64,000 nt of DNA, taken from the NCBI GenBank assembly GCA_945859915.1, contig CAMAPF010000045.1:2800501-2864500 (forward strand), written 5' to 3'. The notes beneath the pieces are model-generated. The model saw only the letters and a program-made list of their open reading frames with translations, was not told where the DNA came from and searched no databases. Every line of letters begins with the position of its first letter. Within the stretch, counting starts at the first letter, position 1. Position numbers and translations under genes: made by a program. Shown in pieces: positions 48,401 through 60,305 of this stretch. Source of the DNA: Cuscuta epithymum (lineage: Eukaryota; Streptophyta; Magnoliopsida; Solanales; Convolvulaceae).

Positions 48401-50228
48401 AAAAAGAGCTTAACATGAGGCAAAGAAGATGGCTCGAGCTTATCAATGATTACGATCTAGAAATCCAATACCACGAGGGAAAAGCTAACGTGGTGGCAGA
48501 TGCTTTGAACCGGAAATCTGAGCACTCATGCCGAGCAACATGGATATTACCAGAAGAACTATTCCGAGACTTTCAAAGATTGAGCTTGGAAGTAAAGCAA
48601 TATGGCGAAGTAGATGGTGAAATACAGTCATGTACTATGACTGTTATACCATCTACCTTTGACGAAATCAAGAACGGACAACCGGGAGATGTAAAGCTCG
48701 AAAGAGTCAAGAAAGGAATGAAAGATGGCGTCAACGGACCATTTAAGATGCATGAAGATGGGAGCATCCGATACAAGGGAAGATGGTGTGTTCCACTGAA
48801 GTGTGCAGATATTAAAAAACAAATCATGGAGGAGGGACACAACACGCCCTACTCGGTACATCCCGGGGGAGACAAACTATACAAAGACCTCAAGAAGAAC
48901 TTTTGGTGGCCGGGAATGAAGAAAGAAGTAGCTGAATTTGTATCCCGATGTTTGAACTGCCAAAAAGTCAAAGCGAAAAGATGCAAACCCAAGGGACTCG
49001 TGCAACCCTTGGAAGTACCAACATGGAAATGGGATTCAATCTCAATGGACTTTGTCGGGGGTTTACCTTTAACAAAGTCCGGGAAAGATAAAATTTGGGT
49101 GGTAGTGGATAGATTGACCAAAACTGCAAGGTTCATTCCTATGAATGAAACCTGGAGCATGGAGAAACTGGCAAAAGCCTATGTCAAACACGTGGTCAAA
49201 CACCACGGAGTACCTCAAGACATCGTATCAGACCGAGATTCACGATTCTTATCCCAATTTTGGAAAGAATTACAAACGGCTATGGGAACAAAATTGAAGT
49301 TAAGTACTGCTTTCCATCCAACCACGGACGGACAGACCGAAAGAACAATCCAAACATTAGAAGACATGTTGAGGGCATGTGTTCTTGATTTGCAAGGATC
49401 ATGGGATGAACACCTAGACTTGGTAGAGTTTTCGTACAATAACAGTTACCATGCTAGCATCAGAATGGCCCCATACGAAGCTCTATATGGTCAAAAGTGT
49501 AGGAGTCCCTTATGTTGGGGTGACATGGTCGATCAGGTGGTTCTAGGACCACAATACTTGCAAGATACTATTGAGAAAATCAAGGTCATCCAAGAAAGGA
49601 TGAAGGCTGCCCAAGACCGACAGAAATCATATGCCGATCTTGGGAGAAAACCAGCTGAATTCGAACTAGGGGAGAAAGTTCTACTCAAAGTCTCTCCTAC
49701 AAGAGGCGTAATGAGGTTCGGGAAGAAAGGGAAACTAAGTCCGAGATTCATCGGACCCTATGACATCCTAGAGAAGGTGGGAAAAGTGGCATATCGATTA
49801 GCTCTACCCACGGAGTTGGATAAGGTAACAACCGATTTGAAATCAAATACTTCTCTACGATTAAAATACATTCTTAACATACCGATATATGCTAGGTACA
49901 TAACGTCTTTCACGTATCACAATTAAAGAAGTATGTTCGAGATGAGTCACATATCATCAATCCGGAGGTAAGAAATCCTAGACTTAACATGAGCCAAACG
50001 TAAATTGAAAAGAATATAAGTTAACCGTTATATTATTAGGTGATTGAAATGGATGAGACATTATCCTACGAAGAAAAACCCATAGAGATTCTCGATACTA
50101 AGACCCGAGAGACAAGGAAGAAGACAGTTAAGATGGTAAAAGTACTTTGGTCAAACCATTTGACCGAGAATGCAACATGGGAGACAGAAGAGGATATGCG
50201 TAAACGGTATCCTGAACTTTTCAATTAA
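45478..50228 (+). CDS. Gag-Pol polyprotein with two mini-introns and C-terminal chromodomain
   Basis: The main exon 45478-49824 (1449 codons) encodes in order: gag with a CCHC knuckle (CFNCGKLGHRTFEC, about 300-313); a retropepsin-like protease (LFDSGASHS, D421); reverse transcriptase (FSKIDLRSGYHQ, FIDD with D756/D757); RNase H (YSDASKRGLG, TDHKSL, VADALNRK); and integrase with an HHCC finger and D1191, D1252, E1288. Two short segments with GT...AG ends follow, 49825-49895 (71 bp) and 49968-50039 (72 bp). Removing them joins exon 49896-49967 (the usual HNVFHVSQL segment) and exon 50040-50228 (chromodomain-like, VLWSNHLTENATWETEEDM) in frame, 1535 codons in all. Unspliced, the frame ends at 49926 after 33 unrelated residues. 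All catalytic residues are present and no lesion was seen, so the element may be competent. Confidence 0.9.
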
Positions 50229-50355
50229 GGTAAATATTCGGTTACGAGGACGTAACCTTTCTTGGGGGGCAGGTTGTCATATCTTATAAACCTATAATAA
50301 TTCATCTTCATACTTAATTCGCGTCTTAGTTTATGCTTCGAGGACGAAGCATTCT

Positions 50356-50370
50356 TTAAGGAGGGTAGAA
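50356..50370 (+). other. Polypurine tract
   Basis: TTAAGGAGGGTAGAA directly before the 3' LTR, the expected site of plus-strand priming. Confidence 0.8.
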
Positions 50371-53300
50371 TGTGATACCTTGAAAATTTGAAATAAAAAT
50401 AAATAAATAAATCAGATAAGTTATATCTGATAAATCAAATGAAAGTAAGATCAAAATATTTTTTTATACTTGGTGTATAAAAATATACGCACACTACATG
50501 CAATGAAAATTAAACACTTATGTGGCATCGGAAAAAAATAAAATAAAATAAATAAAAATAAAAATAAATCAGATAAAATATATCTGACAAGGTAAATAAA
50601 AATAAATATCAAAGTATTATAAGTGACATTTTGTAACATGTAATAATATACATATACACATAAAATGTAACTTGTGGATAACAATCATACACATAGGTGT
50701 TCACAATAATACAAATAGAGGTAATAATATATGCAATGAACTTGCGGACTAGACTTAGAATGAATTAGAACAACCAACATTTACACATGCATGTTCATAA
50801 TACTATGTATAATAATATTGAATAATAATGAAGAAATAATTCAAACCAATCACTCCATGTATGATTCAGCCTAGAATGATCGATCTACAGCTATAAATAC
50901 AGCTTCCTTCCCATTCTAAATCACCACAAAGTGAAGAAAACGAGTAGAGAATATATATATATACTTACTCGCCGGAAAAATACACATATATAAATTTACG
51001 TAAGAAATTGCCTATAAACAAGAGAGGAGGGTCGTGAGAGGTCTAGGAATACTTCCCAATAAATTCCAGACCGATTCGTAGTCACCGGAGCATCCTAGAG
51101 GTCGCCGGAGTTGCAAGCCGTGGAAACGGGTCTTCAGAAAAGACACGATTTTGCCGTAGATAGGGGTGGCGGAGCTTCTCCTTGACGTGAGGATCATTTT
51201 GCAACTGGAATCGTCGAAATCCGTTACCTGTAAGTAAAGTTATCGCTCGCCGGAGTTTTCGGGATTCCGGTCGCCGGAATCGCGACCTGGAGAAGAGCTG
51301 GGAAGGAGACAACCCAGTCTTCTTGGGCCGGGTCGCGAATTTGGGCCGGTTCGGCCCGTTTTCAATAAAAAATTAAAAATAAAATAGTAAATGAAATAAA
51401 TAAAATCTGGAAAAATATAAATTAAATACCTGGTATAAAAATACATATTCGGACCAAGAATAATTGAAAAATAATATTTGTAGCTATTTTTAATTGATTT
51501 AATTGTAATTGGGCCAAGTTGTACACATTTAGTAAATAATTAACTAAATGACGAAAATAATTATGAAATAAATATGGGAGCAAGCTAGATTAAATATATG
51601 ACTAACTAGGACATTTGGGACCATTTATAATTAATAAAAATTATAATTAGCATATTTAATTGTAATTAAACCGGTTAATAGATATATGAAATTAAGTGAA
51701 TAAATAAAGGAAATAATTCTAAAATAAATATCTGGACAACCTAGGTCAAGTATAGACCCAAACTATAGTTATGGATGATTAGTAATTTATAAAAGTGATG
51801 ATTAAGTTATTTAATTTAATTGAGCCATATAAACTAGTTAAGTAATTAAATAAGGAAATTTTGATATTAAATTAGCGTGATTAAATTAATAATTATTACC
51901 CTTGATTATTAGTGATTTGGACTCCATATAAATTATTAAACTATTTGAACTCATAAAAATTAGTTGATGAATATAAACAAATTAATTAAGTAATGTGTAC
52001 TTAATAAGTTAGTTAATTGACTTCATTGGACTAGTTTAACTAAATCAATTAGTTTAATGGATAAATTAGTTAATTTATAGACTTGATAACATTTCTGGAA
52101 TTTATATTAAAAATAGAAAATTAAAACGAGATTAGAATTTGGTTATTGGACTTAATTGAATTAGATTAACGTATTTAGCTATATTGATATAATTAAACTT
52201 ATTTATTTGATTTAGTTAGTTCAATTAAATTAGTGAGTCAAATAAATAAAACTGGAGGATTGGATAAATTAATTTAATTGGGTTAGTTAGTATAAATAAA
52301 CTATTGAACTAATTAAAGTTGTTATTGAGATTAGATTATCATTAATGATTATTATTTCGAATTACTGCCTAAGTCAAGTTATTATTAAAAGGGTTATTAA
52401 ATAAATTATATAAATTATGTAAACTGAATTTTGAACTGAAATTGATTATTTAAATTCGAAATAATGAAATTATTATGTAGTTAATATAATTGGACTAGTT
52501 AACTATTTAACCAAACAAATTAAGAAAAACCGAGTTGGGTTATTATAATTAAAGAAAATAATAAGAATGAACTGGAAATAAACAGTTAGTAAGATTTATT
52601 AATTTAATATTTATATTTAAAGAAGGAATTATGAAGTTAAAGTAATTAAAGGTTGGATATAAAAGAAATAACGAAATAATAGAATAGTTATTGATTTAGA
52701 ATTTTGATCAATATTAGAAGGAGAATTCAAGTGAAGATCAAGCTAGAGATTTTATTAAGGAGATTATCACAATTTAAGGTAAGTTCTATGTCAACCAAAA
52801 TGTTTTGCCTCGTACTTATATGTATGCAATATTTGCACTATGTGAATTATTTATGAATTGGAAATTATATGTTTGACATGGATCGAATATTTTGACTATA
52901 TGAATATTGGTGGATCATTACCTTTTATGGATGATTAAATGTATATTCTTTTTATTAAAGAATATTGGTGGATTTATATTTATTCCAAAGGATATTTTGA
53001 GAAAATGTGACAAGAATGATTTGGGGAAAACTTAAAGTTTTCATAATATATATTCTTACGTCTCGAGAGAAACACGAGGCGTGGGTGGTTAGGGCTACTA
53101 CTACTTTTGGTGAAATTTATTTGGGTCGGTAACCAGTCCGGCAATGACATACTCCGGTAGACATCCCGGGCTTTTATTTGAGGATCAAAGATCCTTTGGT
53201 GGTCGTAGTAGTAGTTACCTAATTTACCCTTGGACAATGTCCCTTGTGAGTAGGCGGTAGAAAACATCCTGCCTACTTGGGTTTCTTACTACTCGGAGGG

Positions 53301-53978
53301 CTTGGAATCCCTTTTAGAGGGTGTGCACACTTAAGGTAGAAATTCAGCTTCCAATTGGTGGTCAGTGGGAGCCGGAATTCCGGGATGAGTCGTAGATAAC
53401 AACGACTCATTGGGCTCGAGGAATCTTGAGTTTCGCCCACTCTTAAAAGAATCTAAAGTATTACTTTTGGAAGAATTGAAGGATGATCTTATCTATTGTG
53501 GAAATTATTTTATGACATTAAACCATTTGAAAATATGAGAGACTACTTTTCAATATATATACATATACAAAAACCTATTTTCCAAATTATATTATTTTAC
53601 GGGTTCGGGTGGAATCTTACTTAGCTCTAAAGCTAATTTTTGTCTCTTTTTCTCTTTTTCTCTTTGCTCTATTGTACAGATGATTATGATTATGAAGATT
53701 GATGTACTTGCTGCCCGAGTGTTCCGCTAGTTGCACACGTTTGATTAATTGTTATTGTTTAAATTTGTAATCCATAAACTTGTTATAAGTTTTACCCGAT
53801 GGCTACTTGAATTTATGGTGGATAGCCTGTGCACTCAATCATGTATAGGTTGAGTGTGGCGGTGACACACCTGTTTTTCCATTAAAGACTTCCGCTGTAC
53901 TCTAAATATATTTTATAATAAAGATGTTTTCATTTCAAAATGTTATTTTATTTTGGTGGGAAAAATGGGGGTGTTACA
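50371..53978 (+). repeat. 3' LTR
   Basis: 3608 bp, the same length as the 5' LTR and identical in all parts compared by eye. It is followed by the duplication CGGCG. Confidence 0.95.
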
Positions 53979-54322
53979 CGGCGGTTCAGGGGGGGGGGAC
54001 GAATCACCATCTCTTCATCTTCTTTCGCCCATACGGGATCAGCCGCGGAACGCTCGTCGTCCTTGCCATGGTTCCTTCCGATCGACTGTAGGGAGACGTT
54101 GCCGTCCCACTCCTGCTCCTTTCCCTGCGATACCAGCCCCGACGAAAGCATCTGCAACGCCTTCTCACTGTTTCCGCTTCCATCTCCTTTGCTCGCCATC
54201 GTCCGGGGACTCCCCTTCTTGCACTCTACGTCACGAACCACCTGCTCAGGCCAAAACCGCCGGAAAAAACTGCTAGGGATAAACCCTAGATGACCGCCGT
54301 TTTTGTTTAACATAGTACTTTA

Positions 54323-54527
54323 ACAATCAAACAGAAAAATTTACCCCAATTTTTATTCCATTAAAAAAATATTTACTATCCCATATTTTCCTTTATTTTT
54401 ACTCAATCATTTTTTTTAACTTTTTGCTTGCAATCAGTCTTTCTATTTTTAATATTTTTATTTAGTTTTCCAAAAATTCACTAAAACTTTTTATTACTAA
54501 CATGGTCTCGTGTTTTGTTTTTAAATA
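54323..54527. other. AT-rich intergenic DNA
   Basis: Nothing beyond homopolymer-rich sequence is seen. Confidence 0.3.
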
Positions 54528-54733
54528 CTCCCTCCGTCCCGAAATTATCTTCATTCTTTTCTTTTCGGTCCGTCCCAAATTTATCTTCTTTTTCCCTTTT
54601 TGGCAAAGAATTTGTGGTTCACAACCATTCTTACACATTTCTCTCTCTTCTGCACAACTCTCCACCACACATTTCTCACTATCTTAATCCTCGTGCCCAG
54701 TCAAAACCGAAGTTAATTTTGGGACGAAGGGAG
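54528..54733. mobile_element. Stowaway MITE
   Basis: CTCCCTCCGTCCCGAAATTA at the left is mirrored by TTAATTTTGGGACGAAGGGAG at the right, with TA on the left side. The open frames across it are chance. Confidence 0.75.
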
Positions 54734-54959
54734 TCGTTTTAATTCAAAATGATAGTCCTAATATCCTATACAAAATTTGGTCATATTTTACTGCTCTCAA
54801 TAATTATTAGCCGTACAAACTCATTATCAATAATACAATTTCACTTCTTACTATTTGTGAGAAACTCCCCTTAGGCAAAATTATCATTATTAGTATTAAC
54901 TATTTTACTTATTCAATTTCACGTTTCATCATTATTGTTGCTATTCGTTATTAATACTA

Positions 54960-56470
54960 TGAAAAACTATTGGGGGTTTTGTCTAAAATATTACTAAAAA
55001 AAGAGCTATGGACAAAAAAGTGGCTCTTTTCCCAAATTCCCAAAAATAAGACTAAAAAGTGATTAGGAGACTATTATACCCCTATTAGTGCTACAGTAAC
55101 GTCACAGTGACCAGTAACACCATAGTGACCAAAAACTGTCAGTGACCAAAATCCGCTAGTGACCAAAATCCCAAAAAAATATTAGTGACCAAAAATCCAA
55201 ATTCACCAGTGACCAAAAATCATTAGTTACCAAAAATTTCGCCCTATAACAAAGTGACTTCCGCCCCTTCAGTACCAACGTCCGTATGTCCAGTGACCAA
55301 CGTTCGCCTGTCCAGTTACAGTTACTTAACCTAATCAGTTACAGTTATTCAACTCATCTATTCTTATTTATTCAATTTTAACAGTTATAGTTACTCGATT
55401 CGATCAATTAGAAATACCATACCCGATCAATTACAATTACAGTTACAAACAGTCCAACAACAGTTTTTTCAAGCAAATTTGTGATAACACCGCCATCTAC
55501 CGCCATGGCCACCGTGACATGAGCACCACACTCACTCCGGCGGCCAGCATCCCCGACCCGTCTCTAATCGAAATCCCAAACCACAGCCCTCAAACAGTCA
55601 AACCTCCCCACTGCTGACCACCGCCCCAGCCCCCTCCCAGCACCCATCCACCTCCCCCGCCCTCCTCTGTAGCCCCCAACACCGTTTCCAGCTCGAGCCC
55701 CAACCAGCCCAACCCTGATCCGTCCTTCCCTAGCCCCACCTCCGACCAGCACAGCTCCAACCATCAGCAAATATAACCCTAGCCACCATCCTCCCCAACA
55801 TTTTTTTGCCGACGTCATCATCGAATTTGCACAGTAATTTCAGATCTGCGAACTCCGGACAGAAGAAAGGAGGAGAAGATGAAATCTTAAGTGAACAATG
55901 GATGTTCGCGGTGGTCCAAGCTTCTCGCCACTTGGTCCGAGTTCGTGTCCGCCGGTGGTCCGAGCTTCTCGCCACTGCTTTGAGCTCTTGTCCGCCGGTA
56001 GTCCACGGTGAGAGTATTGCCAACATCATCGATGAAGTTTGCCTTCCCCAATCCATGAGATCCTCCAACGACGGCGGCTGTCCATCGGCCCTCTGAGCAG
56101 CTTCGACGAAGAAGAAAGTTGAAGGAGAATGGCAGATTGCGGACATAATAAAGGAAAAGAAGATTGAGTAGTTGCGGAGGCGAGAGCTGCGCTTGCTGCA
56201 GTGGAGATCAGCGCTTGCGGCGGTGGAGATCCGCGCTTGCGGCGGTGGAGATCTGCGCTGGAGGAGACCTGCGATTGGGGAGTTCTACGCTGCAGGAGGT
56301 GTCGATGGAACAGAGTCGCAGACGGCTTGAGTAGAAAAGACTTGATTGGGCTGATTTAATTAAGGGCATTGCAGTCCATTTGTCAATATTTACTCTCGTT
56401 TTTGTCTAATTTAAAACTTGAGATTATTTTTGTCATTTGAAAGTCCCCAAATAATACTTTAGTCATTCTT
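54960..56470. other. GC-rich island in a probable non-autonomous DNA transposon
   Basis: 55095-55260 has at least six copies of AGTGACCAAAA with variable spacers. 55480-56300 is GC-rich, with low-complexity frames on both strands that show no domain. 56180-56270 repeats 'gcttgcggcggtggagatc' three to four times (22-24 bp unit). The outer parts (54965 and 56460) share weak mirrored 'tattNgggg...gacaaaa' text. This looks like a Mutator-type or other transposon with captured GC-rich DNA, but the ends are not proven. Confidence 0.4.
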
Positions 56471-56544
56471 TCAAACTATTGTTCTTGTTAGCTTCAATTT
56501 TTTAAATAATATTTAAACGAACTTTTTTTAGTATCAACTTTTTA

Positions 56545-57378
56545 AAAAGAGTCAATTCCCTAAATAGGACTAAAAAGTGGAAAAATTGCACAAATAGGAC
56601 TACATTTTTTAAATTCCCTTAATAGGACTATTTATGTGTGTTTGGACAAATATACCCTTGTAACTTGTGAAATGTTTTAATTAATAATAAAATCATAAAA
56701 AAATTAATAAAAATCGAAAAAAATACTAAAAATCGTAACAAAAATAATAGAAAATTAAAAAAAAAAAAAAATTAAAAAAAATAAAATTAAAAATAAAATA
56801 AAATAAAATAAATCATAAAATTAAAAAAAAAACACATTACCACCCCTGCCACCCCCAACACCACCATCTCCCATCACCGGACAAAAATATGCCAACATTT
56901 TAAATAATGCCATAATGATGGCATAATCAATGAAAATGTTGGCATATTGAAGAGTAATTATGCCATCTTTTTGGCATTTTCAGAAAAATATGGCATTTTT
57001 TTACCAAAAGTGGAAGAAATTTCACCAATCGGAGGTGGTGCTGCTGGGAGGCGGTGAGAAAGGTATCCATAATTTTTTTCATTTTTTATGGGTTTTTACT
57101 ATTTTTAATTATTTTTTAAAAAAAATTAAAAAAATAAAAAATTCAATTTTTTATTTTATAAATGTTTATAATTTTTTTTTAATTTTGTTACGTTTTTTAA
57201 ATATTTTTTACGTTTTTTGTGATTTTATTATGAATTAAAGCATTTCATTATGAATTAATACTCTTAGGGGTATTTAGGGTAGAAAATCAATGTTTAGTCC
57301 TATTTAGGGAATTTTAAAAATAGTAGTCCTATTTGTGCTTTTTAGGAACTTTTTAGTCCTATTTAGGACAATTTCCGT
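56545..57378. mobile_element. TIR element with long arms (CCTAAATAGGACTAAAAAGT ends)
   Basis: The left arm from 'ttccctaaataggactaaaa' is mirrored over about 180 bp by the right arm ending 'gtcctatttaggacaatttc'. The centre (56840-57070) contains two mirrored 'aaaatatggcattttt'-like stretches and a short GC-rich piece. The ends match the small element in OPR3 intron 3 (13190-13414). No transposase. Confidence 0.65.
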
Positions 57379-57882
57379 TTTAAAAACTGTTTCACCAATA
57401 AGTATAGGCTAATGATCGATTTTATTAAGGCTTAAATATGTTTTTAATGCTTCTTGTTTTGTTACCCTGAATATTACTTTTTATTTTTATCTTTCTAATT
57501 TATGTTTCTTTTCTCTTTAGCTTTTCATCAGCCATAACAATATCCTTTTGACAATCAAACAATATGGGTAATATAAGTTCTATCATTCTTTATCATTATG
57601 TCATTAACGAAATACGTAATTTTATATTGTATAGTTACACTATATAAATCCTATATTAAAAATGTGGAGGACTAGATTTACATTGTTCTAAGTTCTAACC
57701 CCAACATTAGCCTCCGATAAGTTATACAATGATAGATTTAAGATTTTATAGTTATTCAATTGACATGAAGAGTCTTGAAATTAGAAAAGGGTCAAAAGAC
57801 TTGATAGAAAATTATGCATATTACATGCATGAAAACAAAAAAGTTACTTTGCCCGAAGGGATTTATAATCTATATATATATA
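57379..57882. other. AT-rich intergenic DNA
   Basis: No element recognised. It ends in a short TA run at 57871-57884. A 108-codon frame at 57729-58055 crosses the boundary of the next element and is not supported. Confidence 0.3.
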
Positions 57883-59195
57883 TAGGGAACGGTTCAGGTG
57901 AGAACACCCTCTTAGGAGAGGAAAAAAGAACAAGATCTGACCCTCCATTCTCTCAATCGTGCGGCTGGGATGACCAAATTTGTGAATTAAAAAACGTACA
58001 TGATACAAGGAAAGACCTCATTTCATTAATTAGGAGGGGCATTGATGTCAAATAAATTCAAATATGATTTCACACGTGCCACTATATTCGGAAGTTTTCC
58101 TAAGAAATAGGATAAGCATTTCTTATCTCCATAAATATTTCCGATCCATAAAAACTTTTCTTTTTTCAATTTGCATCCTATTATTTACGTTTAATTAATC
58201 TACTTTTTATACGAAATCCTTTCTTAATGAAATCACTTTCGTCAATATGCACTTTAACGTTGATAGAATGCACTTTAATTCAAAATTTCAATTACGATTA
58301 ATTAATTTCATGTTCCCATGTATAATTTGTATCGTTCACTTTAGTTTTATGCACTAATAGACTAGTGCACTGGTGTTTAATTTACTTTATGCTATTCTAT
58401 TAAAATATAATATATTTACAATTGTGCACCACAAGAATTTTAAAGTGCAATGATGAACATGTTATTCGCATAGGACTATGTTCCCTTTAGATATAATTAT
58501 GCATCAAAATGTAATTGAAGTGAATTAGAGTTAATTATTAAGACTTTGCACCTTCATGAAATGCAATGTGATGAGCATATAAGTGCATCAAGTAATATAT
58601 CATACATTTTTGTAAATAAATTTTTTTGTCTCATTAACATGCACTTTTTCTCTCATGACATGCACATGTTATTCCATTAAAATGCATTTATATGCAAATG
58701 TTTATGTAGCAACTAATCTCATATATTTGTGCATGAGTGCATGATAAAACATGAAAGAAGCATTCACACAAATACACAAGCTAAAAAATAGTAAACTAAA
58801 AACGAGAAGATGGACCTTACGTGTTTAAACATGTGCAATAAAAGGTTGTTAAAAGTGCACAATATTTAATAGAAAATGAAATGCACTCATAGTACTTTAT
58901 ATTGCTATTAATTAATGGATTATAAGAATTATAATACGTAAAAAAGTAGAAAGAAAGAAATAAAACAAAAGAATAATAATTTAAAAGGATAAATCCTACT
59001 AAGAATAGAGAATTAAATGCATCACTAAAATAGGAAGAAGTAATACGGATGCAATGAGTGAGTAAAATAAGGAAACATAGTAAAATGTCATATTAGTCCA
59101 AAAAGTGTTTCCGTGATTCTTCCTAAAACTAGATTAATCTAACGATTGTTATTTATTCTTTTTCCCTCTCCTAAGATTAAGTTCTCACATGAACC

Positions 59196-59197
<2 letters not shown>
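57883..59197. mobile_element. 1.3 kb TIR element inserted in a TA repeat
   Basis: Left 'ggttcaggtgagaacaccct' followed by 'cttaggagaggaaaaaagaa' is mirrored at the right end, where the inverse reads 'ggttcatgtgagaacttaat' then 'cttaggagagggaaaaagaa'. TA runs lie on both sides. The interior is AT-rich with many 'tgcactttaa' motifs. No coding capacity. Confidence 0.65.

Positions 59198-59239
<42 letters not shown>
59198..59239. repeat. (TA)n microsatellite
   Basis: About 20 TA units abutting the right end of the TIR element. Confidence 0.9.
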
Positions 59240-59241
<2 letters not shown>

Positions 59242-59399
59242 AGGAACTTTTTAAGAGCATACAAAGCATCACATAATCCTTCCATATCATCCATGTCAAT
59301 ATTTAGTTTTTTAATACTCCGTACCTTTTATTTATTTTATTATATTCTATTTTTGATTGCATATTGATATGGAAACAAAAGACCGTATGACAAAAATCC

Positions 59400-59620
59400 A
59401 CCTTATTTGGTAAGTGAAGAGAGAATATGGCAGTGAGATCATGATTAAAATGTGATACATATTCGTTAATATTTTATTAACCAAAAGCCATATTTTTATT
59501 AACTCATGGCTAAGTATTTTGGTTAAGATTCTCTCTTCACAAAGAACTTATTCGTTAATATTTTATTCTTCTAACAATGTTGAGATCATGATTAAAATTC
59601 TGTGTCCGGGATATGCAATT
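59400..59620. repeat. Small inverted/direct repeat
   Basis: 'ggtaagtgaagagagaat' is mirrored by 'attctctcttcacaaag'. 'tattcgttaatattttatt' and 'gagatcatgattaaaat' each occur twice. Probably an eroded MITE that was partly duplicated. Confidence 0.4.
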
Positions 59621-59934
59621 GTGTTAATACTTAGTTTTTGGTTATTTCGTTTCTTTTTTTACAACTACAATTTAAATATGCTATCACTTTTGAAAAAAAA
59701 AATGCTATCACTTTTGAAACAGATTTCCGATCCAAATTAGGAAATCTTTATATGTTAACAAATTCCTAATTTTATTTTTATCCTTAGGATGTTTTTAATT
59801 AGATTGATTTCATTCCCAAACTAGATCAAACCAGATCAAACTTTAATAATAATATGAGTATAGGACACATAAAATGTAAAACAGACATCTACCAGATAAT
59901 ATTACTTCAGACCAAATCAAAATAATGATGTTAA

Positions 59935-60305
59935 CAATGTGACAAAATAATGAGTAAATTGTAAAAACACCAATTTTTTACATTTTCAATGTGACGAAAT
60001 AATGAGTAAAATGAAAGATCTCACTATTAAAATTAAAAAATATGTATTTTATATCAAGTTGAATGAGAAATATTAGAAAAATATTATTTGGAATGCTCAA
60101 TAAAGTAATCTAGAAGTTCATATGAAATAATGAGTAAAATGTAAAAAAAAAAACTCCATTTGTTTACATTTTCAATGTGACGAAATAATGAGTAAAATGT
60201 AAGATCTTACTATTAAATGTTAAAATTATGTATATTCCATATTTCATACCAAGCTGAATGAGGAATATGAAAAAAAATGAGGTGCATAATAAAGTAATTT
60301 AGAGG
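59935..60305 (+). repeat. Tandem duplication, unit about 185 bp
   Basis: The series 'aaataatgagtaaa(a/t)tgtaaaaa', 'tacattttcaatgtgacg', 'agatct(c/t)actattaaa' and 'agttgaatgag' is repeated once with about 187 bp offset and moderate divergence. Confidence 0.6.

Larger units (their letters stand above)
41268..53978 (+). mobile_element. Full-length Ty3/gypsy chromovirus-type LTR retrotransposon
   Basis: 12,711 bp with two LTRs of equal length (TGTGATACC...GGTGTTACA), flanked by the 5 bp duplication CGGCG (41263-41267 and 53979-53983). It has a primer binding site, a polypurine tract and an intact gag-pol with a C-terminal chromodomain-like exon. The protein order (gag, protease, RT, RNase H, integrase, chromodomain) places it among plant chromoviruses, most likely Tekay/Del. 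Confidence 0.95.
40935..54304 (-). mobile_element. Internally deleted LINE-like retroposon, split by the LTR retrotransposon
   Basis: An 18 bp direct repeat TGTTTAACATARTACTTT lies at 40917-40934 and 54305-54322, with one mismatch. On the minus strand the right piece (54304-53984) begins like a LINE 5' region, with a reading frame from MASKGDGSGNSEKAL. The left piece (41262-40935) ends 'aatataagccgctttattcc' plus an A-run, typical of plant L1 3' ends. Without the LTR element the unit is about 650 bp, so most of the LINE is missing. It could also be a processed pseudogene of unknown origin. Confidence 0.6.

Noticed and set aside
46033..49751. Minus-strand frames opposite gag-pol
   Set aside because: Shadows of the strongly coding plus strand.
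53940..54313. Frames of 107-121 codons on both strands after the 3' LTR
   Set aside because: They cross the LTR/host junction. Only the minus-strand part from MASKGDG on may be a real LINE ORF start.
55564..56146. Minus-strand frames in the GC-rich island
   Set aside because: Low-complexity Gly/Arg or mixed content, no domain, and overlap with other frames of similar quality.
57729..58055. 108-codon plus-strand frame
   Set aside because: It spans the left boundary of the TIR element at 57883, so it cannot be an old gene.
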